Below are positions 23,509-31,831 of a stretch of 37,445 nt of DNA, in pieces (position 1 is the first letter of the stretch; each line of letters begins with the position of its first letter). Origin of the DNA: Victivallales bacterium (GTDB lineage Bacteria; Verrucomicrobiota; Lentisphaeria; Oligosphaerales; Oligosphaeraceae); the NCBI GenBank assembly GCA_017548425.1, contig JAFZAB010000029.1:1-37445 (forward strand), in the 5' to 3' direction. The position numbers were made by a program, and so were the translations under genes. The notes beneath the pieces are model-generated. The model did not search any database. It worked only from the letters and a program-made list of their open reading frames with translations, and was not told where the DNA came from.

Positions 23509-24699
23509 TTAGCGGTTGAATTCGCGGTCTGCGAGATCCATGTGCGCGTTCCAGTCGAAGACTTTGTAGTTGTGTTCGCCCGTGCGGATGTGGTAGCCCA
23601 TGCCGTCGCCGATGAGTGGTTTGTCCAACGGCGGCATGATGTCTGACGGAAGTCCTTGGCGTCCAAATAGTTTCCAAACTGGTTCCGCTTCATGAACGGC
23701 GAGCCATTCGCCGCGTTGGTCCGCCCACAGGTCTTCGTCCGCACTCGTGACATAGACGGCCCGCGGCGCGACGAGAGCGACGAGTTCATGCTGGTCGAAC
23801 GGAAGATCGTCTTCGCGATCGATGTATTTTCTGTAATTACCGCAGAACCAATGTTTGAAGGCGTTTTGGATGACCTTCAGCGATTCGCCGAAGCGGCGTC
23901 TGGCGATGGCGGCTCCCGAACAGCCGGTGCAATTGGAAATCGTGAGCGCCCACCGTTCGTCCTGCGCGCCGCACCACAGGGCGGTCTTGCCGCCGCGCGA
24001 ATGGCCTGTCACGGCGCAGTGCTTTTCATCGATGTCTGGATCGGTTTCGAAATAATCCATGACGCGGGAGCCGCCCCATGCCCATGCGGCGATGGTGCCC
24101 CATGAATTGAATTTACGCGCGGCGGGATTCTGCAGATAGGCGTGGATGCCAGTCGTGAAGCCGTCGTATTTGTCTGGAGCGACGTCGCCGTTGAAGAACG
24201 ATGCGGCGGCATAGCCGCGTGCGACGATTTGCTCCGCAGGCCAGAAGTCGGATTTGATCTTGCGGGTTGGATCAATGTTGCTACGGTCGCGGTTGCAGAT
24301 GAGCAGGAAGGCGGGAGCGGGCTTCGTCCGATTGTTGGGAATGAACAAGTTAAGATGGATGACGGGGGCTTCTGGCTGGGCTCCGAGATGGATGTTGACA
24401 AGTTTCAGCGTGGCGGCGCCATCCATGGCCTTGCGGTCGATTTTGGCGACTTCAAACCATTCGTCCTTCGGACGTTCCGGCGAGTATCCGTAGAGTTCGT
24501 TGCGGAAAAGATCCAGAAGTTTGGCGCGTCTTGCGGTCCATTGCGCAACGGTCGTGATGGGCTGTCCGTCGTCGTCCTTCAGGAGCGGCGGCAGTTCGTA
24601 TGACGGGACTTTGTCTTCGAAGTAGTTGATTCCCGCACGCTGTTCGGAGAGCTTACGGGCGAGTTCGATATTTTCTGTCCAAGTATCAGTCTGTGTCAT
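23509..24699 (-). CDS. Alpha/beta-hydrolase of the CE15 (glucuronoyl esterase/acetyl xylan esterase-like) type
   Basis: From ATG 24699 the product has 396 residues. An in-frame ATG at 24759 would add 20 residues, but these are poor in coding signal and neither start has a clear ribosome binding site. The nucleophile Ser234 lies in TGHSRGGKTALW, where CE15 enzymes have GCSRxGK. AAWAWGGSRVMDYF precedes it and APRAVYVTSADEDLWADQRGEW follows, both typical of the family. The likely catalytic His is in RTGEHNYKVFDW. CE15 enzymes cut ester links between glucuronoyl groups of xylan and lignin or act on acetylated sugars. No signal peptide is visible, so this one may work inside the cell on imported fragments. 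Confidence 0.85.
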   Translation of the reverse strand: MTQTDTWTENIELARKLSEQRAGINYFEDKVPSYELPPLLKDDDGQPITTVAQWTARRAKLLDLFRNELYGYSPERPKDEWFEVAKIDRKAMDGAATLKLVNIHLGAQPEAPVIHLNLFIPNNRTKPAPAFLLICNRDRSNIDPTRKIKSDFWPAEQIVARGYAAASFFNGDVAPDKYDGFTTGIHAYLQNPAARKFNSWGTIAAWAWGGSRVMDYFETDPDIDEKHCAVTGHSRGGKTALWCGAQDERWALTISNCTGCSGAAIARRRFGESLKVIQNAFKHWFCGNYRKYIDREDDLPFDQHELVALVAPRAVYVTSADEDLWADQRGEWLAVHEAEPVWKLFGRQGLPSDIMPPLDKPLIGDGMGYHIRTGEHNYKVFDWNAHMDLADREFNR

Positions 24700-24949
24700 G
24701 GGCTGTTGTGATGTGTATGATTGGTATGTAGTGATGGAGCATCGTGCCTTGGCGACCATGTCGCTTAACAGTTCTATAAACTAATCCGCCTTTCGGCGAT
24801 GTCTAATATAATGGAAAATATCTGTGTAAATTTCATCTGATTCTTGCGAATAGTTTGTTTTTTTCAGAATATGCGTTAATTTTATAGGATTTGAATGATT
24901 GGACTCAACATAAAAGTTTATCAAATAAATCAAGAGAAGGAATGAAACC

Positions 24950-25375
24950 ATGAAAATGATGAGAAACGTATTGGTTCTGGCCGCTATGATTGGTTTGTGC
25001 CTGTTCAGCGTCTCATGCACACGACGCAACGAACAGCCGACCAGTGCGAATGTCACAAACGAGCAGTACAGCTGGGGCACCTATCGCGCGGACTTTGATT
25101 CGACGATGTTCCTGCTGGACAAGGCCGTCCGCAACGCCTGCGCACGCGCCCGCTTGGTGAAGCGTGAACAGACCTTCAGTGGCAACTTGAGCTTCTATAA
25201 GTATCAGGACGTCGATGGCATTGAAGTGAAGGTCACGATCGTCGAACTGAAAGAAGGCGGCGTCCGCATGAAGATCCGCATCGGCTCCATGGGCGACAAG
25301 GAATCCAGCCAGAAGCTGTTGCTCGCGATTGATGACGAGCTCCGCCTGTTGGTGACGACGCCGGCCGCGATGTAA
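24950..25375 (+). CDS. Small lipoprotein-like exported protein, DUF3568-like
   Basis: The 141-residue product has a hydrophobic signal segment ending in FSVSC at residue 23, a near-lipobox with Ser instead of Leu/Val at -3, so lipidation is likely but not certain. The mature part (TYRADFDSTMFLLDKAV, VKREQTFSGNLSFYK, GIEVKVTIVEL, VRMKIRIGSMGD, LLLAIDDEL) follows the short beta/alpha pattern of DUF3568 lipoproteins, whose role is unknown. AGAAGGAATG upstream supports the start. It is a single gene, closed by a terminator and framed by AATTAAC arrays. Confidence 0.78.
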   Translation: MKMMRNVLVLAAMIGLCLFSVSCTRRNEQPTSANVTNEQYSWGTYRADFDSTMFLLDKAVRNACARARLVKREQTFSGNLSFYKYQDVDGIEVKVTIVELKEGGVRMKIRIGSMGDKESSQKLLLAIDDELRLLVTTPAAM

Positions 25376-25411
25376 ATTAATAATTAATAATTAACAATTT
25401 ACAATTAAGTT
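25376..25411 (+). repeat. AATTAAT/AATTAAC period-7 array
   Basis: The array begins at the TAA stop of the lipoprotein gene and runs as ATTAATA, ATTAATA, ATTAACA, ATTTACA, ATTAAG. A mirror-oriented array lies at 25573-25623. Confidence 0.75.
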
Positions 25412-25424
25412 CATCATTGCTATT

Positions 25425-25461
25425 AAAATCCTCCAACCGAAATTCGGCTGGAGGATTTTTT
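25425..25461 (+). terminator. Rho-independent terminator
   Basis: AAAATCCTCCA (25425-25435) pairs with TGGAGGATTTT (25449-25459). An inner CCGAA/TTCGG stem extends it, and six T residues close the structure. It ends the lipoprotein gene. Confidence 0.88.
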
Positions 25462-25572
25462 ACGTCGGCTATCTGGAGATGGTCAAAACATGGGCAGGGG
25501 AAGTTTCTGATTGTCTATGTCATTCAATCTGCGTTGCGATGCATGATATTCTAGTTATCCGTTGCCTGACGT

Positions 25573-25623
25573 TGTAAATTATTAATTGTAAATTATTAAT
25601 TGTTAATTGTTAATTGTTAATTA
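25573..25623 (-). repeat. AATTAAC period-7 array at the end of the aminopeptidase gene
   Basis: Read on the minus strand it starts with the TAA stop codon of the aminopeptidase gene and continues TTAACAA, TTAACAA, TTAACAA, TTAATAA, TTTACAA. It is in the same orientation relative to its gene as the array at 25376. Confidence 0.8.
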
Positions 25624-26877
25624 TTCCGAAAGGAAGATCTGCGCGGCTTTGATCAAGTCTTCATGGTCTTTCAGACCGCCGATTTCGCGGCAGCTGTGCA
25701 TGGCCCACAGGGCGGAACCAATGTCGAGGCCGGGCACGCCGAGTTCGGCGGCGCACGTCGGGCCGATGGTGGAGCCGCAAGGCATGTCAGAGCGGTTGAC
25801 AAAATCCTGCAGTTTGATGTCATGCTTCTTGCAAAGCGCGCGGAAACGAGTCGCCGATTCGGAGGTTGTCGCGTATTTGAAATCCGCATTGTGTTTGACG
25901 ACAATGCCTTGGTTCATTTTGGGCGCATAGGCGGAATCATGCTTCTCCGGATAGTTCGGATGGATGGCGTGGGCGGAATCAATGGACAGCATACTTGATG
26001 CCGCCATGGCGCGGTAAGTGTCTTCCTGCGTACCCTTTGCGGCAAGCGTGATGCGATCCATGACCGTGTGGAGATAAGTTGACATGGCGCCTTGCGGCGT
26101 GCGGCTACCAATCTCTTCATTATCCGCTAGGAAGATGACAGGCGTGACGCCGCGCGGTTTAGCGTTGAGCAGGCCGCAGATGGCTGCATGGCAGGAAGTT
26201 AGGTTGTCCAGACGGGGCGAACTGATGAGCGAATTATCCAGTCCGACGATGGTCGCGGGCTGGATGTCGTAGAGGAACAGTTCCGCATCCAGAATCGTCG
26301 TGATTTTCTGCTTCGCGGCTTTGGCGAATTCGGCGATCAAATCTTCAATAGACTTGCCACCGAAAAGCGCCGCCATCTGCGATTGCGGATTGAGCGCAAG
26401 GCCGTTATTGGCGCCGTGGTTCAGATGGATGGCGAGATTCGGGATGATGGCGACAGGGCGGTTGATGTTGACAAGAGCGGTTTTCGGCTGGTTCTTCGCG
26501 TCCAGAAACGCGATGCGGCCGGCCACGCCAAGCGGGCGATCCAACCATGATGTGTGGATGTCACCGCCATAGAGTTGGACGGGAACGCGGACGGAACCAT
26601 TTGAGAATGAGGCACCTGCGAGTTTCAGCTTCGGCGCGGGGCTGTCCGTGTGGCCTGTGACGAGACGGAATCCGCCTGTAGTCTTCCCATGGTATTGGAA
26701 GGCGATGACGGAGGATTGATTGCGGGTGACGAAATAGCCTTTGCCGGGCTTCAGTTGCCAATGGCTTGCTTCGTCAAGTTGCTGGTATCCTGCGTCTTGG
26801 AGGATCTTGCAGGCATTGGCGGTGGCGTGGAAGGCGGAAGGGCTTTTGTCAAGAAATTGGAAGATGTTTGGAATCAT
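25621..26877 (-). CDS. M18-family aminopeptidase (aspartyl aminopeptidase type)
   Basis: The 418-residue product matches M18 enzymes along its length. Features are His76-x-Asp78 in GHTDSPAPKLKL, SPRLDNL, FLADNEEIGSRT with the catalytic Glu pair, SMLSIDSAHAIHPNYPEKH, and the C-terminal segment IGPTCAAELGVPGLDIG followed by AMHSCREIGG with the last His ligand. These are cytoplasmic dizinc exopeptidases that form a tetrahedral dodecamer and remove N-terminal, often acidic, residues from peptides. No strong ribosome binding site precedes the ATG at 26877. The gene is alone on its strand between a repeat array at its end and a GGGACNAAA array at its start. Confidence 0.95.
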   Translation of the reverse strand: MIPNIFQFLDKSPSAFHATANACKILQDAGYQQLDEASHWQLKPGKGYFVTRNQSSVIAFQYHGKTTGGFRLVTGHTDSPAPKLKLAGASFSNGSVRVPVQLYGGDIHTSWLDRPLGVAGRIAFLDAKNQPKTALVNINRPVAIIPNLAIHLNHGANNGLALNPQSQMAALFGGKSIEDLIAEFAKAAKQKITTILDAELFLYDIQPATIVGLDNSLISSPRLDNLTSCHAAICGLLNAKPRGVTPVIFLADNEEIGSRTPQGAMSTYLHTVMDRITLAAKGTQEDTYRAMAASSMLSIDSAHAIHPNYPEKHDSAYAPKMNQGIVVKHNADFKYATTSESATRFRALCKKHDIKLQDFVNRSDMPCGSTIGPTCAAELGVPGLDIGSALWAMHSCREIGGLKDHEDLIKAAQIFLSE

Positions 26878-26890
26878 GGTGGTAAAAGAG

Positions 26891-26926
26891 GGGACTAAAG
26901 GGACAAAAGGGACAAAAGGGACTATA
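26891..26926. repeat. Period-9 GGGACNAAA array, four units
   Basis: GGGACTAAA, GGGACAAAA, GGGACAAAA and GGGACTATA lie at 26891, 26900, 26909 and 26918. This is the same unit as at 21083-21125. It lies upstream of both the aminopeptidase (minus) and the tRNA (plus). Confidence 0.85.
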
Positions 26927-26928
26927 AT
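26900..26928 (+). promoter_or_regulatory. Candidate tRNA-Gly promoter inside the repeat array
   Basis: GGGACA (26900-26905) and a perfect TATAAT (26923-26928) are 17 bases apart, about 70 bases before the tRNA. The -35 part is a repeat unit, and the array ends exactly in the -10 box. Confidence 0.4.
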
Positions 26929-26998
26929 TTTGGGGAAAAGCGTTTAGGATGGCTTGCGGAAACGGAAAGCCGCATTATTTTAATAGTATGTTATCAAT

Positions 26999-27072
26999 GC
27001 GGGTGTAGCATAGTGGTAATGCTCCAGCTTCCCAAGCTGGCTAGGAGGGTTCGATTCCCTTCACCCGCTCCA
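26999..27072 (+). tRNA. tRNA-Gly, anticodon CCC
   Basis: A full cloverleaf of 74 bases is present. The acceptor stem is GCGGGTG/CACCCGC, the D arm GCAT..ATGC with AGTGGTA loop, and the anticodon stem CCAGC/GCTGG with loop TTCCCAA (anticodon CCC at 27031-27033). The T arm is AGGG-TTCGATT-CCCT, with discriminator T and an encoded CCA (27070-27072). It reads GGG codons. A terminator follows at once. Confidence 0.97.
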
Positions 27073-27084
27073 GATTTTTTCAGA

Positions 27085-27114
27085 AAGCTCCAAGCCGTTG
27101 GCTTGGAGCTTTTT
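27085..27114. terminator. Terminator after tRNA-Gly
   Basis: AAGCTCCAAGCC (27085-27096) pairs with GGCTTGGAGCTT (27100-27111), a 12-bp stem with a 3-base loop and a T run. It also lies just past the end of the minus-strand EamA gene. Confidence 0.9.
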
Positions 27115-27119
27115 GTTCT

Positions 27120-28028
27120 TCAAATTTTGATGACTGTGAGAGCGAGTCCAATCAAGATGAGGGCGACGCCGACATACTTTGGCGGCGCGCTTTTCTCTTT
27201 CAGGACGATGATGCCGAGCGCCATGCCGATGGGCAGGCCAAGCTGGCGGAAGACTTGCACATAGGAGACGTTCGTCACGAAATTCATCGAGAAGAGCACG
27301 AGTATGTAAGTGACGGAGACGATGACGCTTGCGACGGCTGTGCTCCATTGGCGCTGCGCGATGATTTCCTTCGTGTTCGCGCGGAAGGACGGTGTGAACG
27401 CGATGATGGTCCACAGCACGGTCGTCAGAACGATGCAACGGACGGAGTAGATCGTCATGGAGCGGATGTATGGCTTGACTTGCGGGACGAATTCCGCGAT
27501 GACCTTCTGGGCTTGACTGTCAAAGACCGTATATCCCGTTGTGCCGCAGGCGACAAGCAGGATGAATAGCATCTCCTTCCGCAGGTAGTTCTGGATGCGG
27601 AAGTCCGAGAATTTGTTCAGCGGCATGCAGAGGCAACCGACGAAAACGGTGAACATGCCGATGATGGCCGTCGGCGTCAGCGGTTCGCCCCAGCCGAAAA
27701 TCTTCGTGACGATGATGATGAGCAGGATGGGCAGGGAGCGTTGGATGGGATAGGACGTTGACATGTCGAAATGACGGTACGTCCACATGAGTCCGAAGCA
27801 ATAACATGCGTCCGCGGCGATGCTTGCGAAAAGGAAAATCCAGAATTTCTGCGGCATCTGGAAGATCGGGATCGGTGTCCAGAAGACGACATGGGCCCAC
27901 ACGATGGCGCACGTCACGCAGAGGCATGCGTAGAAGACGACGGTCATGTGGTTTTTCTTGGCGATGAGATTCCACGTGGCATGGAGCACGGTGGAGGTGA
28001 GAATTAGAAGAAAGGCAAAGAGTGACAT
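27120..28028 (-). CDS. EamA/DMT-family transporter
   Basis: The 302-residue product consists of about ten hydrophobic helices in two EamA-like halves. The first half opens with FAFLLILTSTVLHATWNLIAKK. The second ends with the characteristic VFRQLGLPIGMALGIIVLKEK followed by a last helix (YVGVALILIGLALTVIKI). Members are inner-membrane exporters or importers of small metabolites such as amino acids, sugars or nucleotide-linked compounds; the substrate cannot be told. No clear ribosome binding site is seen. It starts 13 bases after the SGNH hydrolase stop, so the two are likely co-transcribed. Confidence 0.9.
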   Translation of the reverse strand: MSLFAFLLILTSTVLHATWNLIAKKNHMTVVFYACLCVTCAIVWAHVVFWTPIPIFQMPQKFWIFLFASIAADACYCFGLMWTYRHFDMSTSYPIQRSLPILLIIIVTKIFGWGEPLTPTAIIGMFTVFVGCLCMPLNKFSDFRIQNYLRKEMLFILLVACGTTGYTVFDSQAQKVIAEFVPQVKPYIRSMTIYSVRCIVLTTVLWTIIAFTPSFRANTKEIIAQRQWSTAVASVIVSVTYILVLFSMNFVTNVSYVQVFRQLGLPIGMALGIIVLKEKSAPPKYVGVALILIGLALTVIKI

Positions 28029-28041
28029 GGCGGGATGTTGT

Positions 28042-29211
28042 TTACTTGGCGATGGTTATGTTGCAGATTTCGAAGGAGTGGCCTGCGCTGCCGGCGTTCT
28101 TTTCTTCCATGATTTCAATCGTGATGACATGCTTGCCGGGCTGGTCGCGGATGATTTGATGGTAGGGCGTGTAGCGCCATGTCTGATTGAACCATGCTTC
28201 CAAAACGGCGACTTGCTTGCCATCGACGATGACACGGGCGTGTCCCGCCGGCTGGTTGCTGCGGCGGTAGATGATGCCGAACGACGGGCCTTCGACTTCG
28301 AACGTGATTTTGTCTCCGGGCTTTTCGCCTTTGAAGCCGTCTTTCCAATAATGGTCTTTTGTCGGCTGGAAGCCGTTGTTTTCGAGAATCTTGATGGCCT
28401 TCATGTCAAGCAGGTCTCCATTGTCGAACGTCGTGCCGACAAGCGGTTTTTCCGGCATGGGCGGAATGGCCGCGGCGGGGCGTTTGGCCGCTTTGAAGGC
28501 TTCGAGTTTTTCGGAAAGGAAACGGTTGACGAGCGCGGCGGCGTAGGTGTGACCGATGGCGTTGGGATGGATGTTGTCCGGTGAGATGTCCTTCCAAATG
28601 ATGGTCTTAGCCTGCATTTCAGGGAAGAGGGCGTCGCGGTAGCTGATGTGGGGGAGGTTGTAGTATTTGGAGACGGGCAGATGGAAGGATTGGACGTTGC
28701 CGCCGCTTTCGCTCATCATGGAAAGCAGAAAGACGGCGGGGGCGTTCGGTTGCCGAAGAATCTGCCGCACAAGGCCTTCCATCCATTCTGTTGCGATTGG
28801 TGCACCGCCGTCGTTGACGGAAAATTCGATGCCGACGACGTCTGGTTTATGGACAAGAAGATGTTTGGCGGCGCGGTGGGCGCCAATGTCGGAACCCGTC
28901 GCGCCGATGCCCGCGTTGTGGTAGGTGATGGTCGCGTTGGGGAAGTTGACCTTCCACCAATTGGCCATTTGGTTGCCCCAACGGTTTTCGACCTTTTCCG
29001 CATGGGCGCCTTCCGTGATGCTGCCGCCGATAACGGCGACGGAGATCTGTTCGCCTTTCATGGCGCGTTCGAAGACGTGTTCGAGACGTCCTAAATCGCC
29101 TTGGTTGAGGATGGAACGCGGATAGATGGCTTCTAGGTCCGGAAGTTTGTTTCCGCTTGGAAACGTACCCGCAAGTGCGATGACAAGTCCTAATGACAGC
29201 AAATTCTGCAT
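28042..29211 (-). CDS. Secreted SGNH/GDSL hydrolase with C-terminal accessory domain
   Basis: The 389-residue product has a short signal peptide (about 1-20). The SGNH catalytic blocks are visible: Ser64 in VIGGSITEG, Gly101 in YHNAGIGATGSD, Asn133 in FSVNDGG, and Asp212..His215 in PDNIHPNAIGH. A C-terminal beta-rich domain (about 265-389, DKITFEVEGPSFGIIYRR, HVITIEIME) probably binds carbohydrate. Such proteins remove acetyl or other ester groups from polysaccharides; CE2, CE3 and related families are comparable. AAAAGGAG upstream supports the start. Its neighbours, a GH2 glycosidase on the other strand and a transporter downstream, suit a role in glycan use. Confidence 0.9.
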   Translation of the reverse strand: MQNLLSLGLVIALAGTFPSGNKLPDLEAIYPRSILNQGDLGRLEHVFERAMKGEQISVAVIGGSITEGAHAEKVENRWGNQMANWWKVNFPNATITYHNAGIGATGSDIGAHRAAKHLLVHKPDVVGIEFSVNDGGAPIATEWMEGLVRQILRQPNAPAVFLLSMMSESGGNVQSFHLPVSKYYNLPHISYRDALFPEMQAKTIIWKDISPDNIHPNAIGHTYAAALVNRFLSEKLEAFKAAKRPAAAIPPMPEKPLVGTTFDNGDLLDMKAIKILENNGFQPTKDHYWKDGFKGEKPGDKITFEVEGPSFGIIYRRSNQPAGHARVIVDGKQVAVLEAWFNQTWRYTPYHQIIRDQPGKHVITIEIMEEKNAGSAGHSFEICNITIAK

Positions 29212-29230
29212 GACTGCTCCTTTTGATGGT

Positions 29231-29284
29231 GTGTCGGCGGCGTCCCGCCGTCGGTCTGGTGTGCCGTCGGCGTCCCGCCGTCGG
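29231..29284. repeat. GTCGGCGTCCCGCCGTCGG direct pair
   Basis: Two 24-base units, 29231-29254 and 29261-29284, have a period of 30. Each contains a CGGCG-TCC-CGCCG hairpin. They lie upstream of the SGNH gene in the divergent region shared with the GH2 gene. Confidence 0.85.
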
Positions 29285-29457
29285 AAAAATCCTCCATCTT
29301 ATACTTTCATGTTTCAATGCGATAAGTCAATAAATCACATGAAAAGAATGTGCAAAAAAGCGTGAAAAACAGTGCGCAAGATTGCGTTTGAGTGCTACAT
29401 TAGCTGTTCATATTGACAAGCATTACTTTTTACCATACAAATAAAAAAGGAACAGAC

Positions 29458-31719
29458 ATGCAGACGATTGATTTGAATGGCGTGTGGCGGTTGACTGGAC
29501 AAGGCAAGAAAGCGTTGGGGCCTTTCGAGGCGACAGTGCCCGGAAACATCGAACTGGAATTGGTGAAGAACAACATCGTTCCAGATCCGTATTTCGGCTC
29601 CAATGAAAAGCTGTTGCGTCCGTATGAGTTTTATGACTGGACATTTACGCGCGATTTCGATGTTCCGGCGGATTTTCCCGCCGGGGCTGATTTGGTCTTC
29701 GATTGCATTGACACCGTGGCGGAAGTTTATCTGAACGGCGAAAAAATCGCCGAGCCGGCCAACGGCTTCATTCGCCATACGTTCGCCGTCGATGACAAAA
29801 TCCGTCGTGGGCAGAAGAATACGGTGACCGTCGTTGTGAAGTCACCGATTCTCGCGGCTGCGAAATATGAACTTGACCATCGTGATAAGACGTTGTGGCG
29901 CAACACGGAAGGACTGGCATTGCGCAAGCCGATCCATGAATTCGGATGGGACATCTGCCCGCGTTGCTGTTTGGGCGGCATCACGCGGAACGTCCGCCTT
30001 GTGGAACGGCCGCCACATCGCATGATCAGTTGCTATTTCGATGTGTTGCGCGACACGCGGCCGGGCTGGGCGAACATTATGTTCACATACAATTTCGCGA
30101 CATCGCTGACGGAATGGGACGAATTCACCGTCGAAATCGACATGAAATGCGGCGATTCCGTCTATAAGAACAAATGGAAGCAGTACTTCACAAGCGGTCA
30201 CATAGGCTTCGGCATCAGCAATCCAAAGCTTTGGTGGCCACTTGGTTACGGCGATCAGAATCTTTATGACGCAACCATCCGCGTCTATTCGGGCGAGCAG
30301 TTGCTGTTTGAAGAAAAGAAACGCGTCGGCTTGCGGTCCATGGTGTTCGAATACGATGAAGATCCGAAGAATTTCGTGGCGCGTTTCGTTGTGAACGGCA
30401 CGCCGATCATGGTGAAAGGCTCGAACTGGGTTCCGACCGACGCTTTGCACAGCCTTGATTACAAGCGTGAAATTCCGATATTGGAACTATTTACGGATTT
30501 GGGATGCAATATGCTCCGCGTCTGGGGCGGCGGCACCTACTGCACGTCGGCCTTTTATGATTACTGCGACGAACACGGTATCATGATTTGGCATGATTTC
30601 ATGATCGCATGCGCGCTCGCACCGCAGACGGAAGAGTTTCTGGCCCGTTTCGCGACGGAGGTCGAATGGGCCGTCAAAGAACTGCGGCAGCATCCGAGTC
30701 TGGCGCTGTGGGCGGGCGACAACGAAGTGGATGCCATGTGCAACTGGAGCAATACCAACATCAAAGCCAGTTCGAACCGCCTGACGCGCGAAGTCATTCC
30801 GCACATTCTGAACCGTCTGGATCCGAACCGTCCATACCAGAAGAGTTCGCCGTACTATTCGCCCGAATCGGAGGCGAAGCATCTTTCGTGGGAAGCTACG
30901 CCCGAACAGCACGTCTGGGGGCCACGCGACTACTTCAAGAGTCCGTTCTATGCGGACAACAATGCGGCGTTCATCAGCGAATGCGGCTACCACGGCGCGA
31001 ATTCCGTCGCTTCCATGAAGAAGTTCCTCAGTGCGGACAACGTCTGGCCGTGGAAGAAGAAAGGCGATTGGTACACAACGAAAAACGAAGAGTGGCTCCA
31101 TCATGCGACGCTTGGCTACGACTATCGCATCCCGCTCATGTTCAAGCAGATACGAGAGGAATTCATGCTTGATCCGGACAATGCGGAAGACTTCAGCCTG
31201 GCCAGCCAGATCGTGCAGGCGGAGGCCAAGAAGTTCTTCGTGGAGAACGTCCGCATCCACAAGTGGAGGAAGGCGGGCATCCTGTGGTGGAACGTGATGG
31301 ACTGCTGGCCGCAATTCTCCGACGCAATCGTCGATTACTACTTCGACAAGAAGTTGGCCTACGATTATCTGAAGCGTTCGCAGAAGCCCGTGCTCGGCAT
31401 CATCGGCGAATGGCGCAATTGGGCACATGAGGTTGTCATCACGAATGATACGCTTCAGGAAAAGGAAGGCAAACTGACTATTACGGACGCGGACAGCGGA
31501 CAGGTCATCATGGAGCGCACCTTCCATGTCGCCGCGAACGCCAACCAAGGGCTCGGTCGTTTCGAACTGCCGAACAGCGACCAGCGGCTGTTGATCATCC
31601 GTTGGGAGACGAAGGACGGCATCAAAGGCGCGAACCACTACATCACTGGCCGTACGCCGTTGGATTACAAGAAGTACCGCGACAACTGGCTGCCGAAGAT
31701 CAAAGCTCTTGGAAATTAA
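29458..31719 (+). CDS. GH2-family beta-mannosidase-like glycoside hydrolase
   Basis: From ATG 29458 (AAGGAAC upstream) the product has 753 residues. It starts with the GH2 sugar-binding jelly roll (LNGVWRL, PGNIELEL, RPYEFYDWTFTRDF, AEVYLNGEKI). It then passes through an Ig-like domain to the catalytic TIM barrel with RVWGGGTYCTSAFYDYCDEHGI, the acid/base Glu423 in WAGDNEVDAMCNW and the probable nucleophile Glu508 in FISECGYHG. The layout is that of beta-mannosidases, which release terminal beta-mannose; the usual GNNE is GDNE here. No signal peptide is found, so it should act on imported oligosaccharides. The stop codon is inside an AATTAAC repeat. It is divergent from the SGNH hydrolase. 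Confidence 0.93.
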   Translation: MQTIDLNGVWRLTGQGKKALGPFEATVPGNIELELVKNNIVPDPYFGSNEKLLRPYEFYDWTFTRDFDVPADFPAGADLVFDCIDTVAEVYLNGEKIAEPANGFIRHTFAVDDKIRRGQKNTVTVVVKSPILAAAKYELDHRDKTLWRNTEGLALRKPIHEFGWDICPRCCLGGITRNVRLVERPPHRMISCYFDVLRDTRPGWANIMFTYNFATSLTEWDEFTVEIDMKCGDSVYKNKWKQYFTSGHIGFGISNPKLWWPLGYGDQNLYDATIRVYSGEQLLFEEKKRVGLRSMVFEYDEDPKNFVARFVVNGTPIMVKGSNWVPTDALHSLDYKREIPILELFTDLGCNMLRVWGGGTYCTSAFYDYCDEHGIMIWHDFMIACALAPQTEEFLARFATEVEWAVKELRQHPSLALWAGDNEVDAMCNWSNTNIKASSNRLTREVIPHILNRLDPNRPYQKSSPYYSPESEAKHLSWEATPEQHVWGPRDYFKSPFYADNNAAFISECGYHGANSVASMKKFLSADNVWPWKKKGDWYTTKNEEWLHHATLGYDYRIPLMFKQIREEFMLDPDNAEDFSLASQIVQAEAKKFFVENVRIHKWRKAGILWWNVMDCWPQFSDAIVDYYFDKKLAYDYLKRSQKPVLGIIGEWRNWAHEVVITNDTLQEKEGKLTITDADSGQVIMERTFHVAANANQGLGRFELPNSDQRLLIIRWETKDGIKGANHYITGRTPLDYKKYRDNWLPKIKALGN

Positions 31720-31737
31720 CAATTAACAATTAACAGT
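31714..31737 (+). repeat. AATTAAC period-7 array
   Basis: AATTAAC occurs three times in a row; the TAA stop codon of the GH2 gene lies within the first unit (31717-31719). It is followed by a second word array, CACGTCTCGCGTCTCACGTTTCACGTCTCACGTC, split over 31762-31795 with period about 9-10. Confidence 0.8.
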
Positions 31738-31831
31738 TTACTATGGTAGTCAATAACGTGCCACGTCTCGCGTCTCACGTTTCACGTCTCACGTCAAAGA
31801 CATTTTATTTTAGATTTGAAACAACAAGAAC

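Noticed and set aside
29413-29441. Promoter TTGACA/TACAAA just before the GH2 gene
   Set aside because: The boxes fit, but the start of transcription would fall on or next to the ribosome binding site, leaving almost no leader; too weak to annotate.
30487-31722. A 411-residue minus-strand open frame opposite the GH2 gene
   Set aside because: The GH2 catalytic residues and domains are on the plus strand; this is a shadow frame.
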